A model generated the notes under the pieces. The model was not told the origin of the DNA, searched no databases, and was given only the letters and a program-made list of their open reading frames with translations. Positions 1 to 8,913 of a stretch of DNA of 32,960 bases are shown one piece after another. Source of the stretch: an uncultured Clostridium sp. (lineage in GTDB: Bacteria; Bacillota; Clostridia; Christensenellales; CAG-138); NCBI GenBank assembly GCA_900542285.1, contig UQNF01000016.1:1-32960 (forward strand), read 5' to 3'. Within the stretch, counting starts at the first letter, position 1; every line of letters begins with the position of its first letter. Made by a program: the position numbers and the translations under genes.

Positions 1-84
1 ACCCTTGACTGCTCTCTTGAGAGGAAATGTGTCACCTATGCTTGACGCTTCAACACAAATTTTGCAGTAGAATTAAATCACGCA
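1..84. other. Unassigned left edge
   Basis: No gene can be supported here. Plus-strand frames 1 and 2 stay open from the window edge to stops at 43-45 and 68-70, so this could hold the last codons of a gene lying to the left, but the readable peptides are too short to recognise. No clear terminator hairpin with a T-run is visible. Confidence 0.3.
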
Positions 85-113
85 TTTACAGGATCCGATC
101 ATTGGGTTATAAT
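85..113 (+). promoter_or_regulatory. Sigma-A promoter of the PBP gene
   Basis: TTTACA at 85-90 and TATAAT at 108-113 are separated by 17 bp. The expected start near 120 gives a leader of about 58 nt, with an AAAGGATGG ribosome site upstream of ATG 178. Confidence 0.7.
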
Positions 114-177
114 GTAATTGTGGGATATTCTAACCGGATTTGCCACATCTACAAAATAAAAGGATGGCTGTGACCAT

Positions 178-2610
178 ATGAATACACATAAGCACGATAG
201 AAGGTTATTTGATAATGTACTCTGCCGCCTGATTGCGATGCTCCTTGCGGCATTCACTTTGCTTTGCTGCGCTTGTACAAGCGGCATAAAAGAGACAGCG
301 GACGAAGAAGTCTTCAGATACTTCATGAATGCGCTCGATCAGGGTCAGTTTGTGGAGGCGTATTCCTTCCTTTCGGAAAAGATAGCCGTAGATAACGGTG
401 AATACAATTCTCAAAAGAGCAGCAATGCGATTACAAGGAAGGAATTTGTCGAAAGATACGAGAGCATTTTTTCACTTCTCGGCATTACTTCGCTTGACTA
501 TACCATAACCGGCGTATCCGATGGCAGCAAGAAAAGGACCGTTGATTATTCCATTGTCTATAAGACTCGGGAAATTGGCGAGCTTGAAACAAACGGCACT
601 GCTGAGATCGTGCTTGAGAATGATGCATGGAAGCTTAGCTGGACTCCATCGCTTATCTTTTCGGATATGACTTGGGGCGACACTATCGCATACAGTAAAC
701 TCAGCGCAAAGAGGGGCGATATCCTGGCTAGCGGCGAAGCGGTTGCGGTCAATGTCAACCTGGTCACGGTGTATTCGCTGCTTATTGAGTATGACGAAGA
801 AAACGTGCTCGAACAGAGGATAGCTGAAAGGGAGAATCTTCGGGACGAGGCACTCAATGAGCTGTCAAAGCTAACCGATTGGCCGCAGCTGACGCAGGAG
901 GAGAGGGACGCAAAGCTTGATGCACTGGTGCTGAAAATGGCCGAAGAACGGCTTCAGGACTATATGAAGGACTATGAGCTGTTCTCTACGCTTTGCCCGG
1001 AAATGATAGACTCCGTTGCCTCTGCGCTCAGCGATGCGATAGGCATGGAGCGGGAAGAATTCGATAAGCGGATGACTCATGTGTACGGACAGGAGGGCTC
1101 ATGTACGCTGGCGCAATTCTATCCCGACGATATAACCGCAGATCAGATGGAGGCATTGAAGCAGATCCCGACCATACATGTTGCCACGGAGAATTTCGGT
1201 TCTGCGAGGTATTATCCGTACGGTTCAACGCTTTCCCATATTCTCGGATATGTTGGAAGCGCAAGCCAAAGCGACATTGAACAGCTGAACGACGGCAGAG
1301 AAGTGAGCGATGGACTCTACACCGAGGACAGCATAGTCGGCAAGAGCGGCATCGAGCGTTTGTATGAAACCACTCTGAGGGGCAAGGATGGGTATTATTA
1401 CTTCATTCGCAGCAGCGACGGCCAGAATAAACGAACGCTGTTCAAAAAGGATAAAGAGGACGGTTTGGACGTCAACCTGACAATAGATTTGGAGCTTCAG
1501 CAGTATACGGAAAAACTGATGGAGCTTGTCATATTCGGGGAGGAAACGACCGGAGCAGTCATCGTTATGAACCCAAAGACCGGGGCAATAGATGCAATCG
1601 CATCATATCCCGATTTTGATCTTAATAAGGTAACCCGGAGCGAGAAGGGCTATTATGCTTCGCTTCTTGAAGACGAGAGGCGTCCTTTGATAAGCAGAGC
1701 GGTCGATGGCAGCTATCCGCCGGGTTCGACATTCAAGGCCTTTGGGGCGGCAGCCGCTCTTGAACAGAATGTGGTGAATGAAAACTACATATTCACCGGA
1801 AACATCGTCAACGACTATTGGACGCCGACCGGCTACGGCAGATGGATATGGCCTGCTATCAAGCGAACAAGGGTTTTCAATCGAACCGAGCCTAACAACA
1901 TGACAAATGCGATGCTTCACTCCGACAACATTTATTTTGCGGATATTGCGCTGAAGATAGGTGAAGAACGCTTTATCAGCTATATGGAAAAACTGGGTCT
2001 TGGTTCCAAGCTTCCGTTTGAGCTTGGCTCGGGCCGGTCACAGGTGATAGGCAAGAACTCGGAGATGAACTATAAAATGCTCGCAGACTCGGGCTATGGT
2101 CAGGGTGAAGTTCTTTCGACACCCTTGCAGCTTGCCACCATGTTTTGCGCATTTGCAAATAACGGAGATATCCCAACGCCGTACATAACCGACTCTCTAT
2201 TTCAAACGGTTGGTGTGGAGTATAGCTGCGTGCAAAAGACCACACCGTCCGCATGGATACCAAATGCCATCAGCAGCAATGTTGTCAATAGGATCGTACC
2301 GATGCTTGAGGGCGTAATGGATCCCGATAAAAACGGCACCGGACGCTCACTCAGGGTAACAGACTATACGATTGCCGGAAAAACCGGTACTGCGGAGTTC
2401 GATACCGCTAAAAACAGGGCAATATCCTGGTTTATCGGCTATCGTGAGGGCGTTGACAGCGTAGATGAAGAACGACTCGTGCTGGTAATGCTGGATGTGC
2501 CGTACATGGATCCTTATACCTCTTTGAAGTTCAATATCGCAAGGGAACTGCTTAAGGCAGATGTCATCATTGACCCCAATGCGCAGCCGACCGACGAGCC
2601 AAACCAATAA
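178..2610 (+). CDS. Penicillin-binding protein, class B transpeptidase with MecA_N domain
   Basis: Membrane-anchored DD-transpeptidase that cross-links peptidoglycan outside the cell. A hydrophobic N-terminal segment (about residues 18-33) ends in a Cys-rich stretch CCAC, so it is a signal anchor and perhaps a lipid anchor, though the lipobox is not canonical. Residues about 40-160 look like the NTF2-like MecA_N domain, 160-470 like the dimerisation region, and 490-800 like the transpeptidase. All three active-site motifs are present: STFK at 517-520 (catalytic Ser517), SDN at 582-584, KTGT at 735-738. The 810 aa length suits PBP3/PBP2a-like class B enzymes. MecA_N PBPs often have low beta-lactam affinity, but nothing in the sequence shows resistance. 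It has its own promoter at 85-113, and the downstream ATPase starts 3 nt after its stop. Confidence 0.93.
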   Translation: MNTHKHDRRLFDNVLCRLIAMLLAAFTLLCCACTSGIKETADEEVFRYFMNALDQGQFVEAYSFLSEKIAVDNGEYNSQKSSNAITRKEFVERYESIFSLLGITSLDYTITGVSDGSKKRTVDYSIVYKTREIGELETNGTAEIVLENDAWKLSWTPSLIFSDMTWGDTIAYSKLSAKRGDILASGEAVAVNVNLVTVYSLLIEYDEENVLEQRIAERENLRDEALNELSKLTDWPQLTQEERDAKLDALVLKMAEERLQDYMKDYELFSTLCPEMIDSVASALSDAIGMEREEFDKRMTHVYGQEGSCTLAQFYPDDITADQMEALKQIPTIHVATENFGSARYYPYGSTLSHILGYVGSASQSDIEQLNDGREVSDGLYTEDSIVGKSGIERLYETTLRGKDGYYYFIRSSDGQNKRTLFKKDKEDGLDVNLTIDLELQQYTEKLMELVIFGEETTGAVIVMNPKTGAIDAIASYPDFDLNKVTRSEKGYYASLLEDERRPLISRAVDGSYPPGSTFKAFGAAAALEQNVVNENYIFTGNIVNDYWTPTGYGRWIWPAIKRTRVFNRTEPNNMTNAMLHSDNIYFADIALKIGEERFISYMEKLGLGSKLPFELGSGRSQVIGKNSEMNYKMLADSGYGQGEVLSTPLQLATMFCAFANNGDIPTPYITDSLFQTVGVEYSCVQKTTPSAWIPNAISSNVVNRIVPMLEGVMDPDKNGTGRSLRVTDYTIAGKTGTAEFDTAKNRAISWFIGYREGVDSVDEERLVLVMLDVPYMDPYTSLKFNIARELLKADVIIDPNAQPTDEPNQ

Positions 2611-2613
2611 GCA

Positions 2614-3477
2614 ATGTACTTAAAAGAGTTTGTTTTCCCGTCTGCGGATACGGAGTTTGACTTCATTCTTTCGGTCAAACGCACATGCTATGATTCATAC
2701 TATCCGTTTCAGGTGCTTGGCAAGGCTGAAGCGATAAAGCTGGAATTTGAGCCGATAACATTTCTCTATGGCGGCAACGGTTCGGGTAAGAGCACTGCAC
2801 TCAATGTAATTTCGGAAAAGCTTGGGCTTGCTCGAGATACGCTGTTCAACACCAATGCGTTCTTTGATGATTATGTTAAGCTATGCTTCTGCGATACCGC
2901 ACCGGAGAAGCCAAGGGACTGCAGGATCATTACAAGCGATGATGTGTTTGATTATGTGCTGAACATGAGAATACTCAACGAAGGGATTAGCGAACGCAGA
3001 GAGGAACTGTTTGAAGACTATTTGGACACCAAATACGCAAGCTTCCGCCTGGAGTCCATTGCGGACTATGAACAGCTTCGCAAGGTCAACCTGGCAAGGC
3101 GAACGACACAGTCGAAATATGTCAGGCGAAACCTAATGCTGCACGCTCGTGAGCATTCGAACGGAGAGAGCGCCATTAAGTATTTTACCGAGAAGATCGG
3201 CGAGGGAGGACTGTATCTGCTGGACGAGCCTGAGAACAGCCTGTCACCGGAGAAACAGCTGGAGCTTATGCAGTTCATCGAAGATTCGGTCAGGTTCTTT
3301 GACTGTCAGTTCGTTATTGCAACGCATTCACCGTTCCTGCTTTCGCTTCGAGGTGCAAAGATTTATGACTTGGATGAGGATCTGGCCGCAGTGAAAAAAT
3401 GGTCTGAGCTTGCCAATGTGCGAACCTATTTTGATTTCTTTATGAGCAGGGCTGCTGCGTTTGGCGATAAGAGCTGA
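2614..3477 (+). CDS. AAA/ABC-type P-loop ATPase
   Basis: Single-domain ATPase of the AAA_21/SMC-like ABC group, 287 aa. Walker A is GGNGSGKST at 53-61. A Walker B with signature-like context reads LYLLDEPENSLSP, with Asp204-Glu205, and a His switch lies in ATHSPFLL (His238). There is no membrane segment and no transporter partner, so it is likely a soluble ATPase of unknown target rather than a transporter. The ATG lies 3 nt after the PBP stop and has no convincing ribosome site of its own, which implies translational coupling to the PBP. This pairing hints at a cell-envelope role, but that is inference. It ends 9 nt from the convergent gene at 3487 with no terminator visible between them. 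Confidence 0.85.
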   Translation: MYLKEFVFPSADTEFDFILSVKRTCYDSYYPFQVLGKAEAIKLEFEPITFLYGGNGSGKSTALNVISEKLGLARDTLFNTNAFFDDYVKLCFCDTAPEKPRDCRIITSDDVFDYVLNMRILNEGISERREELFEDYLDTKYASFRLESIADYEQLRKVNLARRTTQSKYVRRNLMLHAREHSNGESAIKYFTEKIGEGGLYLLDEPENSLSPEKQLELMQFIEDSVRFFDCQFVIATHSPFLLSLRGAKIYDLDEDLAAVKKWSELANVRTYFDFFMSRAAAFGDKS

Positions 3478-3486
3478 GTCGGCCCG

Positions 3487-4290
3487 TCACCGCTTCATCT
3501 TCTTCCTAACGGAGTATTCATTTAGCACCATACAGGCGCCCGCCGCACAGAACGCAAGCGATGCGGTTAGGCGCATATAAAGCGAAAAACGGACTATGAA
3601 CGATAGGGCGAACAGTATTGCGCCGAGCATGACATACTTTTTGACCATATCAGGCATGAGCGCATTTTTGAAGCCTGGCTTGGCTTTGACAGGCTTTTCA
3701 TATTCGAGCGTGATCTCCCTGTCGATCTCCCCATCTGAAATGTCTGAAATGTCAACAAATCCGGGAATATCAGTAATAGCTTTTGCATCGATCACTCCTC
3801 GGAAGCATCGTTCACAGAGCTTTTTTGCATCGGCAGTGAAACCGGATACGCTCACTAAACATACCTGGCTGAGTCCGGCTTCGCTAATACTGCGCATGGC
3901 TTCATATACAGCGTCAACATCGGCTTCGCTTGCGGTCTGAATGATAATACAGTCCGTGCCGAGCGCACTTTCCGCCTTTGTTCTCAGCTCCCGGGCGGTC
4001 ATGCAAAGCAGCTTCCGCTGTATAAGCTTTTTTGCGGTATCTCTTCTCAGCCTTGCTTCATGCTTTCGATATCTGCTGTCCGAAACGAGCTTTGATATTA
4101 TTGCAAGAATTATTGTTATTGTGATCGATAAGAATAATCTCAGAATCGGCTCCGATATGGGCCGCTTGAGAAGCAGATACACTGCGAGCAGCCTGATCAG
4201 ATTAAAGAACAGGAAATCGAGAGCAGACGCAAGCCCGCTTCGCCCTCCGTTATAGCTGCGCTTGACAGCATTGGTATAGTTCTTGTCCAT
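3487..4290 (-). CDS. Four-helix membrane protein with Mrr-like (restriction endonuclease-like) cytoplasmic domain
   Basis: About 267 aa. Two hydrophobic segments near the N-terminus and two near the C-terminus flank a soluble middle part. The middle reads like a small restriction-endonuclease-fold (Mrr_cat) domain, with IIIQTASEADVDAVYEAM followed by a strand-rich stretch CLVSVSGFTADAKKLC. The Gln of the usual QxK pair seems kept but the Lys is not, so nuclease activity is doubtful. The open frame extends to 4407, but that extension crosses the start and promoter of nadD-yqeK. The internal ATG at 4290 (MDKNYTNAV) is the better start, preceded by a GGAATTGGAA stretch, a weak ribosome site. It is divergent from nadD and convergent with the ATPase. 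Function is unknown. Confidence 0.65.
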   Translation of the reverse strand: MDKNYTNAVKRSYNGGRSGLASALDFLFFNLIRLLAVYLLLKRPISEPILRLFLSITITIILAIISKLVSDSRYRKHEARLRRDTAKKLIQRKLLCMTARELRTKAESALGTDCIIIQTASEADVDAVYEAMRSISEAGLSQVCLVSVSGFTADAKKLCERCFRGVIDAKAITDIPGFVDISDISDGEIDREITLEYEKPVKAKPGFKNALMPDMVKKYVMLGAILFALSFIVRFSLYMRLTASLAFCAAGACMVLNEYSVRKKMKR

Positions 4291-4321
4291 AAAAAAAGTT
4301 TTTCCAATTCCGGTATTTCCA

Positions 4322-4350
4322 TTCACAATAGGAGAAAAATGTTGTATAAT
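4322..4350 (+). promoter_or_regulatory. Promoter of nadD-yqeK, possibly giving a leaderless message
   Basis: TTCACA at 4322-4327 and TATAAT at 4345-4350 have a 17-bp spacer. The predicted first transcribed base falls at about 4357, the first base of the family-conserved ATG. The alternative ATG at 4339 lies between the two promoter boxes. Confidence 0.6.
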
Positions 4351-5541
4351 AGGCAAATGAAAATAGGAATTTACGGCGGTACATTCGATCCCGTACATAA
4401 CGGGCACATAATGGCGGCAAGGGCGGTAATGAAGCAGTTAAAGCTTGACCGTGTTTTGTTTATCGTTGCAGGAGATCCTCCGCATAAGCAAGGGAATGAC
4501 ATCACATGCGGAGAAGTAAGGCTTAACATGCTAAGGGAAGCCCTGCGGCGTGAAAAGAGGTTCATCGCTTCCGATATTGAGCTGAAAAGAGGAGGAGTCA
4601 GCTACACCGTAGATACGCTTCGGCAGCTGCGGACGGAATACAGGGATGCGAAATTCTTTTTTATCGTCGGAGCTGATATGCTCAGGGACTTTGCCAACTG
4701 GTATGAGCCTGAAGAGATCATGAAGCTGGCAACTCTTACTGCGATAGGCAGGAAGCAGGATGGCTTCAGCACCGAAGAGCAGCATGACGAACTTGTGCGT
4801 ATTGCCGCTGAGATCGAGAACAAGTTTGGCGGAAAGGTGATACTCATCAATTCTTACGGACCTGATATTTCATCGACAATGATCAGAAACCTCGTCAGGG
4901 ATGCAAAGCCTGTTTCGCAGTATTTGCCGCTCGAAGCGGAAAAGCTGATATTTACCAAGTATCTGTACTTTGATGAAGACACAAAGCAGCTCTGTGAAAG
5001 GATAAAAGAGCGGCTCGACGAGAGCAGGTTTGAGCACACTATGCTCGTCGCAAGGGAAGCGGTGATGATTGCCGAACGCTATGGCGTGGATACCAAAAAA
5101 GCAAGGCTTGCCGGGATGCTTCATGACTGCATGAGGATTGGAAAGCAGGAGCTGTTTGAATATGCCGAAAGATATGGGATAGAGCTGACCGATGAGGATA
5201 GAGCTTATCCGTTCGTCATCCACGGGATACTGGGCGCTGATGCAGCGGAAAGGATCTTTGGTGTGCATGATGAAGCTGTTATCCAAGCTATCAGGAACCA
5301 TACCATTGGCAGCACCGATATGAGTATGCTCGATAAGGTTTTGTATCTTGCCGATAAGATAGAGCCTTCGCGCACATACAGGAGGATCGAGCATTTGAGA
5401 AAGCTCGCCTATGAGGATATCGATCTTGCGGTTTGCGATGTGATGAAGCATACGATGCGTTACACCATGTCCCGGGGCATGGCGGTGCATCCCGATACCG
5501 GTCGGATAATTGCCGCACTGGAAAAGAATAATAAGAATTAG
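4339..5541 (+). CDS. nadD-yqeK: Nicotinate-nucleotide adenylyltransferase fused to YqeK HD-domain hydrolase
   Basis: Residues 1-200 are NadD, which adenylylates nicotinate mononucleotide for NAD synthesis: the GGTFDPVHNGH signature with HxxH at 20-23, and ISSTMIRNL near 180. Residues about 210-400 are a YqeK-type HD phosphohydrolase (symmetrical Ap4A cleavage): LHDC with His262-Asp263, IHGILGAD, IRNHTIGS, and LADKIEPSR. In Bacillus these are two adjacent genes followed by rsfS. Here they are one frame, still followed by rsfS 21 nt on. Two starts are possible. ATG 4339 has AGGAG four bases upstream but lies inside the promoter. ATG 4357 (MKIGIYGG) matches the family start and coincides with the expected transcription start. 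The 4339 coordinate is the longer choice, and I consider 4357 at least as likely. Confidence 0.93.
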   Translation: MLYNRQMKIGIYGGTFDPVHNGHIMAARAVMKQLKLDRVLFIVAGDPPHKQGNDITCGEVRLNMLREALRREKRFIASDIELKRGGVSYTVDTLRQLRTEYRDAKFFFIVGADMLRDFANWYEPEEIMKLATLTAIGRKQDGFSTEEQHDELVRIAAEIENKFGGKVILINSYGPDISSTMIRNLVRDAKPVSQYLPLEAEKLIFTKYLYFDEDTKQLCERIKERLDESRFEHTMLVAREAVMIAERYGVDTKKARLAGMLHDCMRIGKQELFEYAERYGIELTDEDRAYPFVIHGILGADAAERIFGVHDEAVIQAIRNHTIGSTDMSMLDKVLYLADKIEPSRTYRRIEHLRKLAYEDIDLAVCDVMKHTMRYTMSRGMAVHPDTGRIIAALEKNNKN

Positions 5542-5562
5542 AAAGTTTTTGGAGGATAATTA

Positions 5563-5973
5563 ATGGAAAGCAATATCGAGATCAAGGCGACTCCTGTTAT
5601 GGACATTGAACAGCGTTATCAGAAGGAACTGAAGGAAATGGTCGAAAGGCTCATGCAGGCAGGCCGTGATAAGCGTGCAAATGACGTCATCGGCGTGCAT
5701 GTCGGAGACAAGACGATAGTCGCGGAGTGGTTTGTGTTCATGAGCGGAACTTCGCAGATCCATGTTAAGGCACTTTGTGATGAGCTTGAGGATAAGGCCG
5801 CAGAGATCGGCTTTGTGCTGCGGCGCTGCGAGGGCTATAACGAGGGACGCTGGATTGTGCTCGACTTTTCGAGCGTGCTTGTACACATCTTCCATCCCGA
5901 GGAGAGGGAATACTATAACGTTGAAAGGCTTTGGATGGATCCCACAACTGAAGTTATCAGGCTTGGGGAATAG
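5563..5973 (+). CDS. rsfS: Ribosome silencing factor RsfS (Iojap family)
   Basis: RsfS binds L14 of the large ribosomal subunit and blocks subunit joining when nutrients are short. Family features visible over 136 aa: a region equivalent to the KKAxDI segment near 37-46, the core MSGTSQIHVKALCDELEDKA, an EGYNEGRWIVLD stretch, and the HIFHPEEREYYNVERLW signature near the C-terminus. A strong GGAGG precedes the ATG. Its place right after NadD-YqeK matches the conserved Firmicutes order, and dnaX follows after 30 nt. The N-terminal 15 residues or so are an unconserved extension. Confidence 0.95.
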   Translation: MESNIEIKATPVMDIEQRYQKELKEMVERLMQAGRDKRANDVIGVHVGDKTIVAEWFVFMSGTSQIHVKALCDELEDKAAEIGFVLRRCEGYNEGRWIVLDFSSVLVHIFHPEEREYYNVERLWMDPTTEVIRLGE

Positions 5974-6003
5974 AAACGTATAGACTGAAGCCCCGGAGGC
6001 CAA

Positions 6004-7602
6004 ATGGCATATCACGCACTATACAGAAAATACAGACCCAGCAGCTTTTCGGAAGTGATAGGGCAGGAGCATATTACGAGTATACTCCGAAATCAAGTCC
6101 GCAGCGGGCGTGTTGCGCATGCCTATCTTTTCAGCGGTTCGCGAGGAATAGGCAAGACAAGCACTGCAAGGATCTTCGCCAAGGCCATCAACTGCCTTGA
6201 TCCGAAAGACGGCGAACCCTGCGGAGAGTGCGAAGCGTGCAGGCTGAGCGCACAGGACAGTATCGATATCATAGAAATGGACGCTGCTTCCAATTCTCGC
6301 GTGGACGAGATGAGGGCGCTGCTGGATAAGGCAGAATTTGCTCCGGTATACCTGAAGACCAAAGTCTATATCATTGACGAAGCGCACATGCTTTCAAAGA
6401 GTGCAAACAATGCGCTGCTCAAGACCCTTGAGGAGCCACCGGCTCATGTCGTTTTCATACTTGCGACAACGGAGCCGCAGGCACTTCCGGCAACCATACT
6501 GTCACGCTGTCAAAGGTTCGATTTCAGGCGTCCCTCCGTTATTGAGATGGTTGGGCTGTTGAAGCGGATACTTGCGGATGTCGGCGCAAGCATCGATGAA
6601 GAGGGTATGATGTGCATCGCGCGTGCCGCAGACGGAGGCGTGCGTGACTGCCTTAGCATTGCGGATCAGTGTCTGTCGTTCGCCGGTAATGATCTTTCCG
6701 AAGATGACGTGCTATCGGTACTCGGCAGCATGAATGCGGATTTTCTATTCCGCTTCGCCGGCAGCATAATCAATTCAGACGCCTCCGCTATGATGAAAAA
6801 CATCGATACCGTCGTATCAAGCGGCAGGGATATAGGCGTATTCGTTCAGGACCTATCTGCGCATTTCCGTGCGCTTCTGTTAACAAAGGTTTGCGGAGAA
6901 TGCTCCGGAATACTTGACTGCACACGGGATATGATGCAGATGTACATGGAGCAGGCAGCCTCAGCCTCACGAGAAAGACTGGAAAGGACTTTACAGGCAC
7001 TGATGCAGCTTCAACCGAATCTCAGGTGGGTAACTATGCCGAGAGTGCTTCTTGAAAGCACACTGCTTCAGGTCTGCCATCCGGAGGAGAGCAAGGAAGT
7101 GTTGGCGCTTTCGGACAGGATCGCCGAACTGGAGAACAAACTCAAAAACGGCTGCTTCGTTGCTGCAGAGAGCTCCGGAGCGAAGGCTGAGGAGAATAAC
7201 ACGGTGCATGATGAGGATGCGCCGCCATGGGACGAGGAGTCCTGCGAATCGGAGCCTGCTCAGGCGAAAACGGAGGACATCATGCCGCAGCCTACGCAGG
7301 AGGCAGAAGAGCTGTTCCGAAGGTTTATGTCCGCCGTTATGCAGAGCGAGGTGCTTATCGGGGTCCAGCTCCAGTTGTCATCGACGCATTGGTGCGACGA
7401 GGACACGCTTTATATATGTTTTGACAAGAAATGCACGAACAATTATAATTATCTAATTAATGCCGATATCAAGCAGAAGCTGAGGCGTATTGCTGCCGAG
7501 AGCATTGCACCGTTCGGTATTGAGATCTCGCTGTCAGGCTCTGCACAGGGTTCGGATTCCGTACCCGATGAGCTGTACGGAGTTAAAATTGAAAGAAGAT
7601 AG
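6004..7602 (+). CDS. dnaX: DNA polymerase III subunit gamma/tau
   Basis: Clamp-loader ATPase of the replicative polymerase, 532 aa. N-terminal YRKYRPSSFSEVIGQEH is the family signature. Walker A is GSRGIGKTSTAR near 45-56. The zinc module includes CGECEAC, Walker B is VYIIDEAHML, and the SRC motif is in LSRCQRF. A variable acidic linker (about 390-430) precedes a C-terminal tau-like domain. GGAGG sits 5 bases before the ATG. In many Firmicutes dnaX is followed by ybaB and recR. Here hisS follows after 21 nt and neither gene is in the window. No A-rich slippery site for a short gamma form stood out. Confidence 0.96.
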   Translation: MAYHALYRKYRPSSFSEVIGQEHITSILRNQVRSGRVAHAYLFSGSRGIGKTSTARIFAKAINCLDPKDGEPCGECEACRLSAQDSIDIIEMDAASNSRVDEMRALLDKAEFAPVYLKTKVYIIDEAHMLSKSANNALLKTLEEPPAHVVFILATTEPQALPATILSRCQRFDFRRPSVIEMVGLLKRILADVGASIDEEGMMCIARAADGGVRDCLSIADQCLSFAGNDLSEDDVLSVLGSMNADFLFRFAGSIINSDASAMMKNIDTVVSSGRDIGVFVQDLSAHFRALLLTKVCGECSGILDCTRDMMQMYMEQAASASRERLERTLQALMQLQPNLRWVTMPRVLLESTLLQVCHPEESKEVLALSDRIAELENKLKNGCFVAAESSGAKAEENNTVHDEDAPPWDEESCESEPAQAKTEDIMPQPTQEAEELFRRFMSAVMQSEVLIGVQLQLSSTHWCDEDTLYICFDKKCTNNYNYLINADIKQKLRRIAAESIAPFGIEISLSGSAQGSDSVPDELYGVKIERR

Positions 7603-7623
7603 CTAGTAAAAATCGGAGGGATT

Positions 7624-8880
7624 ATGCAGATTCAGGCACCGAAGGGAACAAAGGACGTTCTGCCGTCAGAAAGCTATAAGTGGCAGTATGTTGAAAACGA
7701 GATAAGAAAGCTTTGTCGCAGCTACGGCGTATATGAGCTGCGTACGCCTGTGATTGAGCATACCGAGCTCTTCGCTAGGGGCGTAGGGGATACAACTGAT
7801 ATAGTACAGAAGGAGATGTACACATTCAAGGACAAGGGCGACAGATCAATAACGCTGAAGCCCGAGGGACCCGCCGGCATGGCTCGCGCCTTCCTTGAGA
7901 ACAGGCTCTTCAATGAAGCAATGCCTCAGAAGATGTACTATTTGAATGCCCCTGTTTTCCGCTATGAGAAACCGCAGGCAGGAAGGCTGCGCGAACATCA
8001 CCAGTTTGGCGTGGAATTCTTTGGCTCCCCGTCTTATGAAACGGATGCGGAGGTCATAATTCTTGCGCTCACGCTGCTCAAACGCTTGGGCATTGGAGAG
8101 CTGACGCTCAGAATCAACAGCATCGGGTGTTCAAAATGCCGCGCTGAATACAACAGGGCATTATATGAGTATCTGAGTAAACATATAGACGACATGTGTG
8201 CAACATGTAAGTCCAGACTTGAACGAAATCCCATGAGGATCATTGACTGCAAGGAGGAACGCTGCAAGGAGATCTGCAAGGGCGCACCCCGTACGATAGA
8301 TTATCTCTGCGACGACTGCAGGGCGCATTTTGAGGGGCTTAAGCGCTGCCTTAATGCCGCAAACGTTGACTATATTGTCGATACGGATATCGTCCGCGGC
8401 CTTGATTACTACACGGGCACCGTTTTTGAAATAGTATCCAACCGCATAGGTTCGCAAGGTACTGTTTGCGGCGGCGGAAGGTATAATAACCTCATCGAGG
8501 AGCTTGGCGGTCCATCGATCCCCGCGGTCGGTTTCGGGCTTGGACTTGAAAGGCTGCTGATGGTTATGGAGAATAACCACGCATTTATTCCGCAGCCTTC
8601 ACCTGTAAAGGTTTACTTTGCCGCAATGGGCGAACAGCCACGCCTTGTTGCTTTTGATATCGTCCGTCGGCTCCGCGAGCATGATATCTATGCCGAGTTC
8701 GACCATATGGACAGGAGCATAAAGGCTCAGTTCAAGTATGCAAACAAGCTTGGCGCTGAATATACTGCCGTTATCGGCGAGGACGAGCTTAACAAAGGCG
8801 TTGCTAAGGTTAAGTCCATGAAGGAAGGCGTCGAAACTGAGGTCGCTTTAAGTGAAATCATTGAGTATTTTACGGTTTAA
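7624..8880 (+). CDS. hisS: Histidyl-tRNA synthetase
   Basis: Class II synthetase that charges tRNA-His, 418 aa, a normal length. Visible landmarks: the N-terminal IQAPKGTKDVLP, the motif 2 region FRYEKPQAGRLREHHQFGVE, the histidine-binding RGLDYYTGTVFE, the GGGRYNNL loop, motif 3 GFGLGLERL, and a C-terminal anticodon-binding domain from about 325. A Cys-rich insertion (about residues 165-240, several CxxC pairs such as CSKC, CATC and CDDC) suggests a zinc-binding insert found in one bacterial HisRS subset. GGAGGG precedes the ATG. It is the last gene of the operon from nadD; no T-box leader is present because it lacks a separate upstream leader. Confidence 0.97.
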   Translation: MQIQAPKGTKDVLPSESYKWQYVENEIRKLCRSYGVYELRTPVIEHTELFARGVGDTTDIVQKEMYTFKDKGDRSITLKPEGPAGMARAFLENRLFNEAMPQKMYYLNAPVFRYEKPQAGRLREHHQFGVEFFGSPSYETDAEVIILALTLLKRLGIGELTLRINSIGCSKCRAEYNRALYEYLSKHIDDMCATCKSRLERNPMRIIDCKEERCKEICKGAPRTIDYLCDDCRAHFEGLKRCLNAANVDYIVDTDIVRGLDYYTGTVFEIVSNRIGSQGTVCGGGRYNNLIEELGGPSIPAVGFGLGLERLLMVMENNHAFIPQPSPVKVYFAAMGEQPRLVAFDIVRRLREHDIYAEFDHMDRSIKAQFKYANKLGAEYTAVIGEDELNKGVAKVKSMKEGVETEVALSEIIEYFTV

Positions 8881-8913
8881 GCAAATTATTTAATAAAATT
8901 CATAAAATAGATA

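Noticed and set aside
4870..5490. A 206-codon minus-strand frame
   Set aside because: Antisense to the NadD-YqeK fusion, whose motifs are unambiguous on the plus strand.
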